Origin: DATAJX01 sp964601735
GTDB lineage: Bacteria > Pseudomonadota > Alphaproteobacteria > UBA2136 > UBA6156
Assembly: GCA_964601735.1 (NCBI GenBank)
Contig: CAZROO010000012.1
Span: 1-40,563 of the forward strand
Reading direction: 5' to 3'
DNA: 40,563 nucleotides
The notes beneath the pieces were generated by a model. It worked only from the letters and a program-made list of their open reading frames with translations, was not told the origin of the DNA and did no database searches. How positions within the stretch are numbered: the stretch's first letter is position 1; each line of letters starts with the position of its first letter. Below are positions 17,411-25,141 of this stretch, in pieces. The translations under genes were made by a program, and so were the position numbers.

Positions 17411-17437
17411 AAATGCCCGGGATAACCCCGGGCATTT
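17411..17437. terminator. Bidirectional terminator
   Basis: An 11-bp stem AAATGCCCGGG / CCCGGGCATTT, loop of 5 bases, between convergent genes ending at 17406 and 17444. Confidence 0.85.
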
Positions 17438-17443
17438 CAATCG

Positions 17444-17833
17444 CTAAAACAGCTGTTCCAGGGTGGCTCTCAATGTGTCGGGGCTAAAAGGCTTCACCAG
17501 AAAGGCATCGCTCCCCGCTTCCTTGAACCTTGCCGCCAGCGAGAGTTGGTTGTCGGCGCTCATCATGATGAACCTGATGCCTGCCAGCGCCGGGGTACTG
17601 CGCACCCGCCGCAAAAAATCGAGGCCGTCATGAGGTTTCATGCGGTAATCCGAAATAATCAGGCCATGCTTCTTCATACCGCCGGTCAATAAGCTCATGG
17701 CGGTTTCAACGTCGCCGGCCAGGTCGATGTTCTTTTTATCAAAGCCGATTGCCTCGAGAACCCGGCGCACGGCGCGCTGCATCGAGTCGTAGTCGTCCAC
17801 CACCAGCACGTTCATATCGAGGTTGATGGCCAT
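17444..17833 (-). CDS. CheY-like single-domain response regulator
   Basis: I place the start at 17833 (Met-Ala-Ile-Asn) because GGAGG lies 6 bases upstream; the frame is open to 17866. The 129-residue receiver domain has the acidic pair Asp13-Asp14, the phosphoacceptor Asp62 in I-I-S-D-Y-R-M, Ser92 at the Thr/Ser switch position, and Lys114 in L-V-K-P-F-S-P. It has no output domain, so it probably acts on a protein partner, as CheY or a phosphorelay intermediate does. No histidine kinase or chemotaxis gene is in the window. Confidence 0.93.
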   Translation of the reverse strand: MAINLDMNVLVVDDYDSMQRAVRRVLEAIGFDKKNIDLAGDVETAMSLLTGGMKKHGLIISDYRMKPHDGLDFLRRVRSTPALAGIRFIMMSADNQLSLAARFKEAGSDAFLVKPFSPDTLRATLEQLF

Positions 17834-17866
17834 AAAGGCCTCCAGGGGTTGGCGGCAAAGCCGCAA

Positions 17867-18080
17867 GTGAAAAAGAAAGCGGGAGATGGCTGTTAAATAG
17901 GCAGGCCATAAGCTTTGCGCAAGCCTTTTAACGGCACATATTCAAAGGCCTTTTTTCCAAGCGCTACATGAACAGGCAGCCTTTTTGAATTTTGTAACAA
18001 AAATCCTGTTGCCATCCCTGCCGGTTCTGTTAGTATGAATTCAGTAACAAATATCAAATAACGAACGGAAAGAATAAGTT
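17867..18080 (+). promoter_or_regulatory. recA promoter region
   Basis: The best promoter is TTGCCA (18009-18014), a 16-base spacer and TAGTAT (18031-18036), about 45 bases before the recA ATG. A near-palindrome TTTTGT-A-ACAAAA lies at 17990-18003. I find neither an alphaproteobacterial GTTC-N7-GTTC LexA box nor a CTGT-N8-ACAG box here, so SOS control is not supported by what I can see. Confidence 0.55.
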
Positions 18081-19148
18081 ATGGCTACCGCCCGCGAAGA
18101 CAACGCCAAAAACAAGGCACTCGAAGCCGCTCTCCAGCACATCGAAAAACAATTCGGCAAAGGCAGCATCCTCACCATGAGCAAAGACAGCATCGACCGC
18201 TCGGTGCAGGTCGTTCCAACGGGCAGCCTGGGCCTTGATATCGCCCTTGGCGTCGGCGGTTTGCCCAAGGGCCGCATTATCGAAATCTTCGGCCCGGAAA
18301 GCTCGGGCAAAACCACCCTCACGCTGCACATCGTGGCCGAGGCCCAAAAGCAGGGCGGTACCTGTGCCTTCATCGACGCCGAACACGCGCTCGACGTTGA
18401 CTATGCCCAAAAGCTCGGCGTGAAGCTGGATAAGCTGCTGGTCAGCCAACCGGATAGCGGTGAACAGGCGCTCGAAATCTGCGACCAACTGGTGCGCACC
18501 GGCGCGGTCGACGTGGTGGTGGTCGACAGCGTCGCCGCGCTTACCCCCCGCGCCGAAATCGAAGGCGAAATGGGCGATAGCCACGTCGGCCTGCAAGCCC
18601 GCCTCATGTCGCAGGCGCTGCGCAAGCTCACCGCCACGGTTAGCAAGTCCAACACTATGGTCATCTTCATCAACCAAATCCGCATGAAAATCGGCGTGAT
18701 GTTCGGTAACCCGGAAACGACGACCGGCGGTAACGCGCTCAAGTTCTATTCCTCGGTGCGCCTCGACATTCGCCGCACCGGTGCGATTAAAGACAAGGAA
18801 GAAATCGTCGGCAACACCACCCGCGTCAAGGTGGTCAAAAACAAGGTCGCGCCGCCCTTCCGCGAAGCCATTTTCGATATCATGTACGGCGAAGGCGTGT
18901 CCCGCACCGGTGAAGTGGTCGACATGGGGGTGGCCCGCAACATCATCGAAAAGTCCGGCGCCTGGTTTGCCTACGGCGGTGAAAAAATCGGCCAGGGCCG
19001 TGAAAACGCCAAAACCTACCTGGCCGAACACCCCGAGGTGATGGCCAAAATCGAAGCCGAACTCCGCGGCAAGGGCGCGGGCCCTGCGGTCATCGAAGCC
19101 GACGACAGCGAAGACGAAGAAGGCAGCGAAGAAGAAGCTGCTGCCTAA
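18081..19148 (+). CDS. recA: Recombinase RecA
   Basis: A 355-residue RecA of normal length. Walker A is G-P-E-S-S-G-K-T-T (about residues 72-80), Walker B ends in V-V-V-V-D-S-V-A-A-L-T-P, and loop L2 includes F-I-N-Q-I-R-M-K-I-G-V-M-F-G-N-P-E-T-T-T. The C-terminus is the usual acidic tail (D-D-S-E-D-E-E-G-S-E-E). RecA forms filaments on single-stranded DNA for strand exchange and triggers LexA self-cleavage. The ATG has a GGAAAG ribosome site. There is no sign of an intein. It is followed by a hairpin repeat and a strong terminator. recX is not adjacent but lies about 11 kb away in this window. Confidence 0.99.
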   Translation: MATAREDNAKNKALEAALQHIEKQFGKGSILTMSKDSIDRSVQVVPTGSLGLDIALGVGGLPKGRIIEIFGPESSGKTTLTLHIVAEAQKQGGTCAFIDAEHALDVDYAQKLGVKLDKLLVSQPDSGEQALEICDQLVRTGAVDVVVVDSVAALTPRAEIEGEMGDSHVGLQARLMSQALRKLTATVSKSNTMVIFINQIRMKIGVMFGNPETTTGGNALKFYSSVRLDIRRTGAIKDKEEIVGNTTRVKVVKNKVAPPFREAIFDIMYGEGVSRTGEVVDMGVARNIIEKSGAWFAYGGEKIGQGRENAKTYLAEHPEVMAKIEAELRGKGAGPAVIEADDSEDEEGSEEEAAA

Positions 19149-19157
19149 GAATACAGG

Positions 19158-19185
19158 CTTCATGCCAGCGCAGGCTGGCATCCAC
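19158..19185 (+). repeat. GNAG-loop hairpin repeat, copy 4
   Basis: Perfect stem ATGCCAGC / GCTGGCAT, loop GCAG, CCAC after. It lies 10 bases after the recA stop. Confidence 0.9.
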
Positions 19186-19197
19186 GCCAAAGAAAGT

Positions 19198-19224
19198 GAA
19201 AAGGGGCCACAGGCCCCTTTTCAT
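19198..19224 (+). terminator. recA terminator
   Basis: An 11-bp perfect stem GAAAAGGGGCC / GGCCCCTTTTC with a 3-base loop. Confidence 0.88.
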
Positions 19225-19229
19225 ATCTC

Positions 19230-19260
19230 CGTCATCCCGGCGCAGGCCGGGATACACGTC
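19230..19260 (+). repeat. GNAG-loop hairpin repeat, copy 5
   Basis: Perfect stem ATCCCGGC / GCCGGGAT, loop GCAG, CGTC before. It lies just after the recA terminator. Confidence 0.9.
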
Positions 19261-19343
19261 CAAATATCTCAAGGGGAGAACTCTAAGGGAAAATGTGCTA
19301 AGGTGCGTCCAAACTTAAAAGCAATATACAGCAAAAACCGCCG

Positions 19344-19817
19344 ATGTTCAGTCCCCACCTCTTCACCCACAAGTTCGACATCGACGATATCATCGCCGCC
19401 ATGCTGCAAGGGCAGGGGCGTTATCTCGAAACGGTGACAGGCCAACTCTCCGCCATGCCCCCGCAGGTCGACAGCAAACACACGTTCCACCTCGACCCAC
19501 TCCCGCTCGTCTGGCTTGCCGATCTTTCCACCCACGATGAATTCTTCAAACTCACCGGATCCGAGCAGGCCGAACTGACCGACATCATTCAAACAACCAA
19601 AGATCTGGAGCAACTCAAGCCCCTCATTTTTGGTGATACGATCCTCGGCGGCTGGCTGCGCGAACGCGTGAAGGAAGAAGCCCTGCAATGGCTCGCCGAC
19701 AACAACCTCATCCCGCCCAGCATGCGCCACATCAACGGCGTGCCGCGCGCACGGCTCAAGCCGCAGGCAGAGCCCACGCCAACGCAGGTGAAAAAGGTTA
19801 ACATCGAGCCCGCATGA
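19344..19817 (+). CDS. Unrecognised cytoplasmic protein coupled to a CNNM-type gene
   Basis: A 157-residue soluble protein with no signal peptide and no recognised family. It has H-K-F-D-I-D-D-I near the N-terminus, a helical middle part, and a Pro/Thr/Lys-rich tail. Its stop overlaps the next gene's start by four bases (ATGA), so translation is coupled to the CNNM/CBS protein. No ribosome site is evident at the start; a TATACA lies about 13 bases upstream of the ATG. Confidence 0.75.
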   Translation: MFSPHLFTHKFDIDDIIAAMLQGQGRYLETVTGQLSAMPPQVDSKHTFHLDPLPLVWLADLSTHDEFFKLTGSEQAELTDIIQTTKDLEQLKPLIFGDTILGGWLRERVKEEALQWLADNNLIPPSMRHINGVPRARLKPQAEPTPTQVKKVNIEPA

Positions 19818-21070
19818 ACGGCCTCGCCATTCTCATCGCCGTCGTCGCCCTGCTGATTCTCGCCGGGCTGTTTTGCGCCATCGAGGTCGCCTTCCTCTAC
19901 GCCAGCCGTGCCCGCCTGCACCAAAAGGCGCGCGAGGGCAGCAAACGCGCCCGCATCGTGCTCGATTTGTTGCAGCAGCCCGACATGCTTCTCGCCACCC
20001 TGGTACTTGTCCTCAACACCATCACCATCCTCAGTTCGGCGCTCGCCACCGCGCTGCTGGTCAAATGGTTCGGCGATGCCGGCGTGATCTACGCCACCGT
20101 CCTCATGGCCGTCGCGGTGTTCCTGTTTTCCGAAGCCCTGCCCAAATCCCTTGGCACCCGTTATCCCGAGGCCATCGCGCTACGCTTTGCCCGCCCGGTG
20201 GCATTGCTCTACACTCTGCTGCTGCCGTTGACCCGCGGCGTCCGCGTCTTCAACACGGGCATCCTCAAACTGCTGAAGCTGGAAAAAAACAAAACGCCCT
20301 CTTTCACCGAGGGCGACCTCCGCGGCGCCATCAGTCTCGGGCTGGAATACGGTACCATCCATAAAACCGAGTTCCGCATGCTCGACGCCGTGCTCAACCT
20401 CGACGAAATGACGGTGGCCGATGTCATGACCCACGCCAGCGCCATCGTCGCGGTCGATGTCGACACGCCCCCCGCGCAACTGCCCCGCATCCTTGGCCGC
20501 TGCAACCACACCCATATACCGGTGTACCAGGGCCATCCCGGCCACTTCATCGGCTTCATCGCCGTGCGCGATTACCTCAACGCCCTCGGCCAGGTGTCCA
20601 AGCGCTCCGATGTCCATCTCAAAAATATTCTCCGCCCGCTCTATACTGTGGCCGCACAAATCCCGCTGGGCCAGCAATTACTCGAGTTCTCCAGAGAGAG
20701 ACTCCGCCACATCGCGCTGGTCAGCGGCGGCGGCAACAGCGTCATCGGGCTGGTCACGCTCGAAGACATCCTCGAGGAAATCACCGGCAGCGCCACGGAC
20801 GAAGCCGAGGCCCCCGCCATCACGCAACAGCTCGCGGCTGATGGCTCTGTCACGCTGCCCGGCCGCTGCGCGGTCATCGACATCAACAAGGCCTTCGGCT
20901 GGAATCTCCCGGTCGACGAGGCTGTCACCGTCGCGGGCCTGATGGTCGAAGAAACGGGCCGCCTTCCGGCCCAGGGCGAAAGCGTCACCATCGACGACCT
21001 CACCCTCACGGCGGTTAACAAACACGGCCACCGCATCGAAACCATCCGCATCTCCTCCGCCAAAAAATGA
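19814..21070 (+). CDS. CNNM/CBS-domain membrane protein (HlyC/CorC family)
   Basis: A 418-residue protein. The N-terminal DUF21/CNNM domain has about four membrane segments (residues 1-160), including the start L-A-I-L-I-A-V-V-A-L-L-I-L-A and F-S-E-A-L-P-K-S-L-G. A CBS pair follows (about 195-325, with D-V-M-T-H and V-T-L-E-D-I-L-E-E-I), and a CorC/HlyC C-terminal domain ends the protein. Family members are linked to magnesium or cobalt homeostasis; the older name hemolysin reflects TlyC. It overlaps its neighbours by 4 bases at both ends, so three genes are translationally coupled. Confidence 0.93.
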   Translation: MNGLAILIAVVALLILAGLFCAIEVAFLYASRARLHQKAREGSKRARIVLDLLQQPDMLLATLVLVLNTITILSSALATALLVKWFGDAGVIYATVLMAVAVFLFSEALPKSLGTRYPEAIALRFARPVALLYTLLLPLTRGVRVFNTGILKLLKLEKNKTPSFTEGDLRGAISLGLEYGTIHKTEFRMLDAVLNLDEMTVADVMTHASAIVAVDVDTPPAQLPRILGRCNHTHIPVYQGHPGHFIGFIAVRDYLNALGQVSKRSDVHLKNILRPLYTVAAQIPLGQQLLEFSRERLRHIALVSGGGNSVIGLVTLEDILEEITGSATDEAEAPAITQQLAADGSVTLPGRCAVIDINKAFGWNLPVDEAVTVAGLMVEETGRLPAQGESVTIDDLTLTAVNKHGHRIETIRISSAKK

Positions 21071-22725
21071 AATTTCTCCGCCCCATGCTGGCGAAGGCCA
21101 GCATCCACGTCCTCTTTCTTTGTTTAGCGTTGGCCGCCTGCAAACCCCAGCAGCAAGCCCAACTCCCCAACTACAACACGCCCCCCGGCCCCCCCGCGCA
21201 CGGCGACACCCTCGTCACCAGCGTCGGCGGCGACCCCGCCAACCTCGTGCCATTGCTGGCGGGCGAAGTCATCGGCGCCGAAATCGCGGGTAACATCTAC
21301 CAAAGCCTGGTCAAGTACGATGCCAACCTCAACCTCGTGCCGCAACTGGCGCAAAGCTGGGAGTTCACCGACGGCGGCAAAACGCTGACCTTCCACCTCA
21401 AACCCAACCTCAAGTTTTCCGACGGCACCCCGCTCACCAGCGCTGACTGCCTCGCCAGCCTCCATGCCATCACCGACCCCAACACCCGCACCCCGCACGC
21501 GGGCGATTACCTGCTGGTGACCAAGGCCGAAGCGCCCGACCCGCTCACCTTCCGCGTCCACTACGCCGAGCCGCTGGTCACCACGCTCTCCACCTGGGCG
21601 GGCTTCTCGGTCATGCCCAAACACGTCATCGACCAAACCAAGGACTTCAACCAAACCACGCTGCGCGACAAACCCCTCGGCAGCGGCAGCTACACGCTCA
21701 AAAGCTGGAAGCATGGCCAATATCTCTACCTCAGCGCCAACCCCGCCAGTACCGAGGCCCCCTACATCAGCCACATCTTCTACCGCATCCTGCCCGACGA
21801 CAGCGCCGAATGGCTCGAGCTGAAAGCTGGCAACCTCGACATGGCAGGCCTCACGCCACTGGCCTTCAGCCGTCTGACGGACGCCCCGTGGTTCACCTCG
21901 CGTTATCAAAAAATCCACTACCTCAGTAACGCCTACACCTTCGTCGGCTTCAACCTCAAAAATCCCAAGTTCCAGAACAAAACTGTCCGCCAGGCCCTCA
22001 GCTACGCGGTCGACAGGGAAGGGATGATCAACGCCGTCTTCTTCGGCCAGGCGCAGCCGATGGCGGGCGTGTTCAAGCCCGGTACCTGGGCCTACGACCC
22101 CAACCTCAAGCCCTATCCGTACAATCCCGCCAAGGCCATCGAACTCCTCCAGCAGGCGGGCTATACGCGCGGGCCGGACGGCCTGATGCGCAACGCCAAA
22201 GGCGAGCAGCTCGCGTTTACGCTTACCACCAACCAGAACAACGCCCAGCGCCTCAAAGCCGCGCAGGTGCTGCAAAAATGCCTGGCCGACATCGGCGTCA
22301 CCGTCACCATCCGCGCGCAGGAATGGTCAACCTTCGTCACCAACACCATACGTAATCGAGACTTCGAGGCCGTGATGCTCGGCTGGTCGCTCAGCGCCGA
22401 ACCCGACCCCTACGACATCTGGCACAGCAGCAAAACCAAACCGGCCGAGTTCAATATCATCAGCTACAGCAACCCGCAGGTCGACAAACTCATCACCGAC
22501 GCCCGCAAGGAGTTCGACCAGAAAAAACGCCAGCAACTGCTCTGGCAATTCCAAACCATTTTGGCCGACGAACAGCCCTACCTCTTCCTCTACGCCCCCG
22601 AGTCGCTCATGGCCGTAAGCAAACGCATCGTCGGCATCAAACCCGCCCCCGCCGGCATCGGCTATAACAGCGACCAATGGTACGTCCCCCAGCAATGGCA
22701 ACTCCGCAATAATCTCCAACCTTAA
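21067..22725 (+). CDS. Peptide/oligopeptide ABC transporter substrate-binding lipoprotein (SBP family 5)
   Basis: A 552-residue periplasmic binding protein. A lipoprotein signal ends in the lipobox L-A-A-C at residues 21-24. The mature part has the family features G-G-D-P-A-N-L-V-P, L-V-K-Y-D-A-N-L-N-L-V-P-Q-L-A-x-S-W, L-K-P-N-L-K-F-S-D-G-T-P, and V-R-Q-A-L-S-Y-A-V-D-R. Such proteins deliver peptides or other solutes to DppB/DppC-type permeases, which follow on the same strand but with large interruptions. Unusually, residues 6-15 of the signal peptide are encoded by a copy of the dispersed hairpin repeat. Confidence 0.95.
   Translation: MKFLRPMLAKASIHVLFLCLALAACKPQQQAQLPNYNTPPGPPAHGDTLVTSVGGDPANLVPLLAGEVIGAEIAGNIYQSLVKYDANLNLVPQLAQSWEFTDGGKTLTFHLKPNLKFSDGTPLTSADCLASLHAITDPNTRTPHAGDYLLVTKAEAPDPLTFRVHYAEPLVTTLSTWAGFSVMPKHVIDQTKDFNQTTLRDKPLGSGSYTLKSWKHGQYLYLSANPASTEAPYISHIFYRILPDDSAEWLELKAGNLDMAGLTPLAFSRLTDAPWFTSRYQKIHYLSNAYTFVGFNLKNPKFQNKTVRQALSYAVDREGMINAVFFGQAQPMAGVFKPGTWAYDPNLKPYPYNPAKAIELLQQAGYTRGPDGLMRNAKGEQLAFTLTTNQNNAQRLKAAQVLQKCLADIGVTVTIRAQEWSTFVTNTIRNRDFEAVMLGWSLSAEPDPYDIWHSSKTKPAEFNIISYSNPQVDKLITDARKEFDQKKRQQLLWQFQTILADEQPYLFLYAPESLMAVSKRIVGIKPAPAGIGYNSDQWYVPQQWQLRNNLQP
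21082..21112 (+). repeat. GNAG-loop hairpin repeat, copy 6, inside a signal peptide
   Basis: Perfect stem ATGCTGGC / GCCAGCAT, loop GAAG, then CCACGTCC as in copies 5, 8 and 13. It is in frame within the lipoprotein signal sequence. Confidence 0.9.
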
Positions 22726-22743
22726 AAACCTTAAAAAAGGCAC

Positions 22744-22797
22744 TGTCATGCCGACGAAGGTCGGTATCCACGGTAAAACGTGCCGCAGGCACTCAAA
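22744..22797 (+). repeat. Composite two-hairpin repeat (copy 7)
   Basis: First hairpin ATGCCGAC / GTCGGTAT with loop GAAG, then a second GTGCC-GCA-GGCAC hairpin and CTCAAATC. The same order occurs at 24389 and 29666. Confidence 0.88.
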
Positions 22798-22873
22798 TCA
22801 GCTACGCTAAGACAAGGAACCCCTAAAACGCCACCTCACCGGATGTCTATCGTGGGAACCTCCAAAAACACCG

Positions 22874-22904
22874 CCCCATTCCGGCGCAGGCCGGAATCCA
22901 CGTC
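22874..22904 (+). repeat. GNAG-loop hairpin repeat, copy 8
   Basis: Perfect stem ATTCCGGC / GCCGGAAT, loop GCAG, then CCACGTCC. Confidence 0.9.
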
Positions 22905-22929
22905 CGCATGGTCGTTAAAGAGAACGCCC

Positions 22930-22947
22930 TCGGCGCAGGCCGGGGTC
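22930..22947 (+). repeat. Degraded hairpin repeat, copy 9
   Basis: Only CGGC-GCAG-GCCGGGG-like remains; the left arm is damaged. Confidence 0.5.
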
Positions 22948-22976
22948 TTGTTTAAACAGAAAACTATAAACACCGC

Positions 22977-23004
22977 CCCATGCCCGCGAAGGCGGGTATC
23001 CAGT
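22977..23004 (+). repeat. GNAG-loop hairpin repeat, copy 10
   Basis: Stem ATGCCCGC / GCGGGTAT (one G-U pair), loop GAAG, CCAG after. Confidence 0.88.
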
Positions 23005-23032
23005 AGCCGTAAAAAGAGCACCATAAACACCG

Positions 23033-23068
23033 CCGTCATGCCACCCCCTCTGGGGGTAGGCATCCACG
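23033..23068 (+). repeat. Variant hairpin repeat, copy 11
   Basis: Same flanks (CGTC before, ATCCAC after) but the core is ATGCC-A-CCCCC / GGGGG-TA-GGCAT with loop TCT, a different stem in the same frame. Confidence 0.6.
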
Positions 23069-23132
23069 GGGGCACCTTGAAAAACATGGCCAAAGGCCTA
23101 TATCCAAACCAATCCAAACTTGGAGAAACATC

Positions 23133-23336
23133 ATGGCCTACCAAATCGTTTGTTATTGGCCAAAAGGCGGCATCGAAACGACGCCCGAAGGCAATATTGT
23201 CTACGAAGAACAAGAAATATGGGAGCCCGGTCCCGACGAACTCAACTTCTTTCCCGCCGAAGAAGCCGCCAAAACCAAATGCGACGACCTGAACAAGCTC
23301 GGTGACGTCGACTATCAGGTCGCTCCACTCTACTAA
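23133..23336 (+). CDS. Small acidic protein between transporter genes
   Basis: A 67-residue acidic soluble protein with a good ribosome site (TTGGAG, 8 bases before the ATG). Its sequence is rich in Glu, Asp and Pro with a central N-F-F-P-A-E-E-A-A motif. I recognise no family. It is followed by its own hairpin terminator at 23347. It sits between the binding lipoprotein and the DppB-like permease and is not a known transporter part, so it looks like a later insertion. Confidence 0.75.
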   Translation: MAYQIVCYWPKGGIETTPEGNIVYEEQEIWEPGPDELNFFPAEEAAKTKCDDLNKLGDVDYQVAPLY

Positions 23337-23344
23337 GCGTTGAT

Positions 23345-23368
23345 GGCCCCGCAAGCGGGGTCATTTTT
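23345..23368 (+). terminator. Terminator after the small acidic protein
   Basis: CCCCGC-AA-GCGGGG stem extended by GG/TC flanks, followed by CATTTTT. It would also cut transcription from the binding-protein gene into dppB. Confidence 0.75.
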
Positions 23369-23378
23369 CATCACCCCT

Positions 23379-23413
23379 CTACAAGCTGCCAGCTACAAGC
23401 TATAAGCTAGGCT
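23379..23413 (+). repeat. Heptamer array directly before the DppB-like gene
   Basis: CTACAAG, CTGCCAG, CTACAAG, CTATAAG, CTAGGCT: five 7-base units ending at the base before the ATG at 23414. They replace the ribosome-binding region. Confidence 0.75.
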
Positions 23414-24382
23414 ATGACCGCCTGGTTCGCCCAACGCCTGCTCAACGCCATCCCACTCCTCCTCGGCATAACGTTAGTGTGCTTCGCCACCATCAAACTC
23501 GCGCCGGGCGACCCCATCAGCCTCATGGCCGACCTCAACCCCAAAATGCAGGCCAACGAAGCCATGCAAAAAGCCTACGGGTTGAACGACCCCTGGTACG
23601 TCCAGTACGGCCATTGGCTCGGCGCGCTGGCCCACGGTAAGCTTGGCACCTCACTCGGGCCCGATGGCCGTACCGTCGCCGACAAAATCGAAGACGCGCT
23701 CCCCATCACGGTCTGGCTCAACACCATCGGTTTACTTATCGTCATCCTGCTGTCGGTGCCGCTCGCACTTTTCGCCGCCACCCGCCCCAATTCGCTCGTT
23801 GATAATATACTTACCATTGTCACCTACATCGGCGCGGCCGCGCCCGGTGTCTGGCTGGCGGTGTTGGCGCTGGAATATTTCAGCGTCAAACTCGGCCTCC
23901 TGCCGCTGGCCGGAATACGCAGCTTCGGCGCCGAAAACGCCCCTTGGTACAGCCAACTGGCCGATTACGCCTGGCACGCCACATTACCGCTCGCGGTCGG
24001 CGTATTCGGCAGCCTCGCGGGCGTCCTGCGCTTCCTGCGCGGCGCGCTCATCCAAACCCTGCAGCAGGATTATTTGCTCACCGCCCGCGCCAAAGGCGCT
24101 ACCAATACCCGCGTCCTCACCCGCCACGCGCTGCGCAACGCGCTGCTGCCGCTCATCACCATCCTTGGCCTCAGCCTGCCCGGCCTCATCGGCGGCAGCG
24201 TCATTATGGAAAGCCTCTTCGCGCTCCCCGGCCTCGGTCTGCTGTTCTACAACTCGGTGCTGATGCGCGACTACCCCGTCCTCATGGCGCTGCTGACGGC
24301 AGGCGCCGTCCTCACGCTGCTGGGCAACCTGCTGGCCGATTTCTGCACCATGCTGGCCGATCCCCGCACCCGCGATAAATAA
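23414..24382 (+). CDS. ABC transporter permease, DppB/OppB type
   Basis: A 322-residue inner-membrane permease of the binding-protein-dependent family. The N-terminal segment (L-L-N-A-I-P-L-L-L-G-I-T-L-V) is followed by A-P-G-D-P, then five further membrane segments. The EAA-loop region that contacts the ATPase is present (Y-L-L-T-A-R-A-K-G-A, about residues 216-225), as is the typical E-S-L-F-A-L-P-G-L-G-L-L. It pairs with the DppC-type permease at 25333. No ATP-binding subunits for this transporter are in the window. Confidence 0.95.
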   Translation: MTAWFAQRLLNAIPLLLGITLVCFATIKLAPGDPISLMADLNPKMQANEAMQKAYGLNDPWYVQYGHWLGALAHGKLGTSLGPDGRTVADKIEDALPITVWLNTIGLLIVILLSVPLALFAATRPNSLVDNILTIVTYIGAAAPGVWLAVLALEYFSVKLGLLPLAGIRSFGAENAPWYSQLADYAWHATLPLAVGVFGSLAGVLRFLRGALIQTLQQDYLLTARAKGATNTRVLTRHALRNALLPLITILGLSLPGLIGGSVIMESLFALPGLGLLFYNSVLMRDYPVLMALLTAGAVLTLLGNLLADFCTMLADPRTRDK

Positions 24383-24388
24383 CTTCTC

Positions 24389-24442
24389 TGTCATGCCGGC
24401 GCAGGCCGGTATCCACGATAATATGTGCCGAAGGCACTCAAA
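24389..24442 (+). repeat. Composite two-hairpin repeat (copy 12)
   Basis: Stem ATGCCGGC / GCCGGTAT, loop GCAG, then CCACGATAATATGTGCCG and AAGGCACTCAAAC. Almost the same as 29666. Confidence 0.9.
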
Positions 24443-24445
24443 CCT

Positions 24446-24480
24446 GAAAAACAAGAACGCGGAGCCGAAGCTCCGCGTTC
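24446..24480 (-). terminator. Terminator of the HNH gene
   Basis: An 11-bp perfect stem GAACGCGGAGC / GCTCCGCGTTC with loop CGAA. On the minus strand it is followed by TTGTTTTT and lies 10 bases after the HNH stop. Confidence 0.85.
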
Positions 24481-24490
24481 TCGCAAACCG

Positions 24491-25141
24491 CTAAGCCGCC
24501 AAGCCGTATTCCAGCACGCGCCTCACCCGCTTACTGGGTTTAACGCGGGTCAAAAACTCCAGCTGGTCGTCGCTGAAGTTCTGCAAGCTTTCAACCGAAA
24601 GCCGTAACGTCAGCAAGTCGGCGCAGGTTGGCGTCCAAGGCTCGTACTTCAACCTCATTCCGGCTTCTGCTGGAGTCCGGTTGGCCTTGCGGTGATTGGC
24701 ATCCACGCAAGCCAGCACACTGTTCAGCCAAGTCTTGGGTCCGCCCCTCGATTTGGGGATGACATGATCAAGCGTTGCCATGTTGTCGGGGTTCTTGGTT
24801 CCCAGCAACAACGGCACGTCGTCATACATGCACCTGGCGCGGTCGCGCAGATAAAGGTTCACGAGGCTGAACGGTGCCGTACCGTATAAGGGGCTGAACT
24901 TGTAAAATCGTTTCAGCACAATAACGGTCGGGACCGGCATGGTAATACTGGGCGAGTGAACTTCCAGTTCACCCAGCCTAAGGTTGGTGGCGGCCCCAAG
25001 TTCCACCATGCTGATCGCCCGCCTCCAGCTGACGCTGAATTTGGGGAAAGAAACTGGCGTATAATCGGGGTTCAGCACCATAACGCGGAGCCTTTTCAGC
25101 TCCTCGTTCAAACCTAAGATACTACTGCCATCCTCCGGCAT
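24491..25141 (-). CDS. HNH endonuclease-family protein with partly lost zinc cysteines
   Basis: A 216-residue protein of the HNH family that begins L-R-V-M-V-L-N-P-D-Y-T-P and has W-R-R-A-I. The HNH core is T-L-D-H-V-I-P-K-S-R-G-G (Asp125-His126), W-L-N-S-V-L-A-C, and N-H-R-K (Asn149-His150), then N-R-T-P-A-E-A-G-M. The two C-x-x-C zinc knuckles usual in this family are each half lost: Cys104 with Asp107, and Cys145 with Ala148. The gene lies antisense between the two permease genes of one transporter, with its own terminator and a hairpin repeat at its 3' side. Its cleavage activity is therefore uncertain. Confidence 0.9.
   Translation of the reverse strand: MPEDGSSILGLNEELKRLRVMVLNPDYTPVSFPKFSVSWRRAISMVELGAATNLRLGELEVHSPSITMPVPTVIVLKRFYKFSPLYGTAPFSLVNLYLRDRARCMYDDVPLLLGTKNPDNMATLDHVIPKSRGGPKTWLNSVLACVDANHRKANRTPAEAGMRLKYEPWTPTCADLLTLRLSVESLQNFSDDQLEFLTRVKPSKRVRRVLEYGLAA

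Larger units (their letters stand above)
22726..23132 (+). other. 407-base gene-free stretch packed with hairpin repeats
   Basis: The stretch separates the binding-protein gene from a small gene. It contains copies 7, 8 and 10 of the hairpin repeat and two degraded ones (9 and 11). Three copies are preceded by the same AAACACCGCC phrase (22866, 22969, 23029), so part of the stretch is a loose tandem array with a spacing of about 60-100 bases. I see no gene on either strand; an open minus-strand frame here is only the repeat read backwards. Confidence 0.8.

Noticed and set aside
17867..18080. LexA box upstream of recA
   Set aside because: Neither the GTTC-N7-GTTC nor the CTGT-N8-ACAG pattern is present.
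18054..19190. A 378-codon minus-strand frame opposite recA
   Set aside because: It is a high-GC antisense shadow of recA.
22860..23068. Possible CRISPR array
   Set aside because: The repeats vary in sequence, spacing is irregular and there are no uniform spacers or cas genes.
22836..23354. A 172-codon minus-strand frame
   Set aside because: It is made of hairpin repeats read backwards and the antisense of the small acidic gene.
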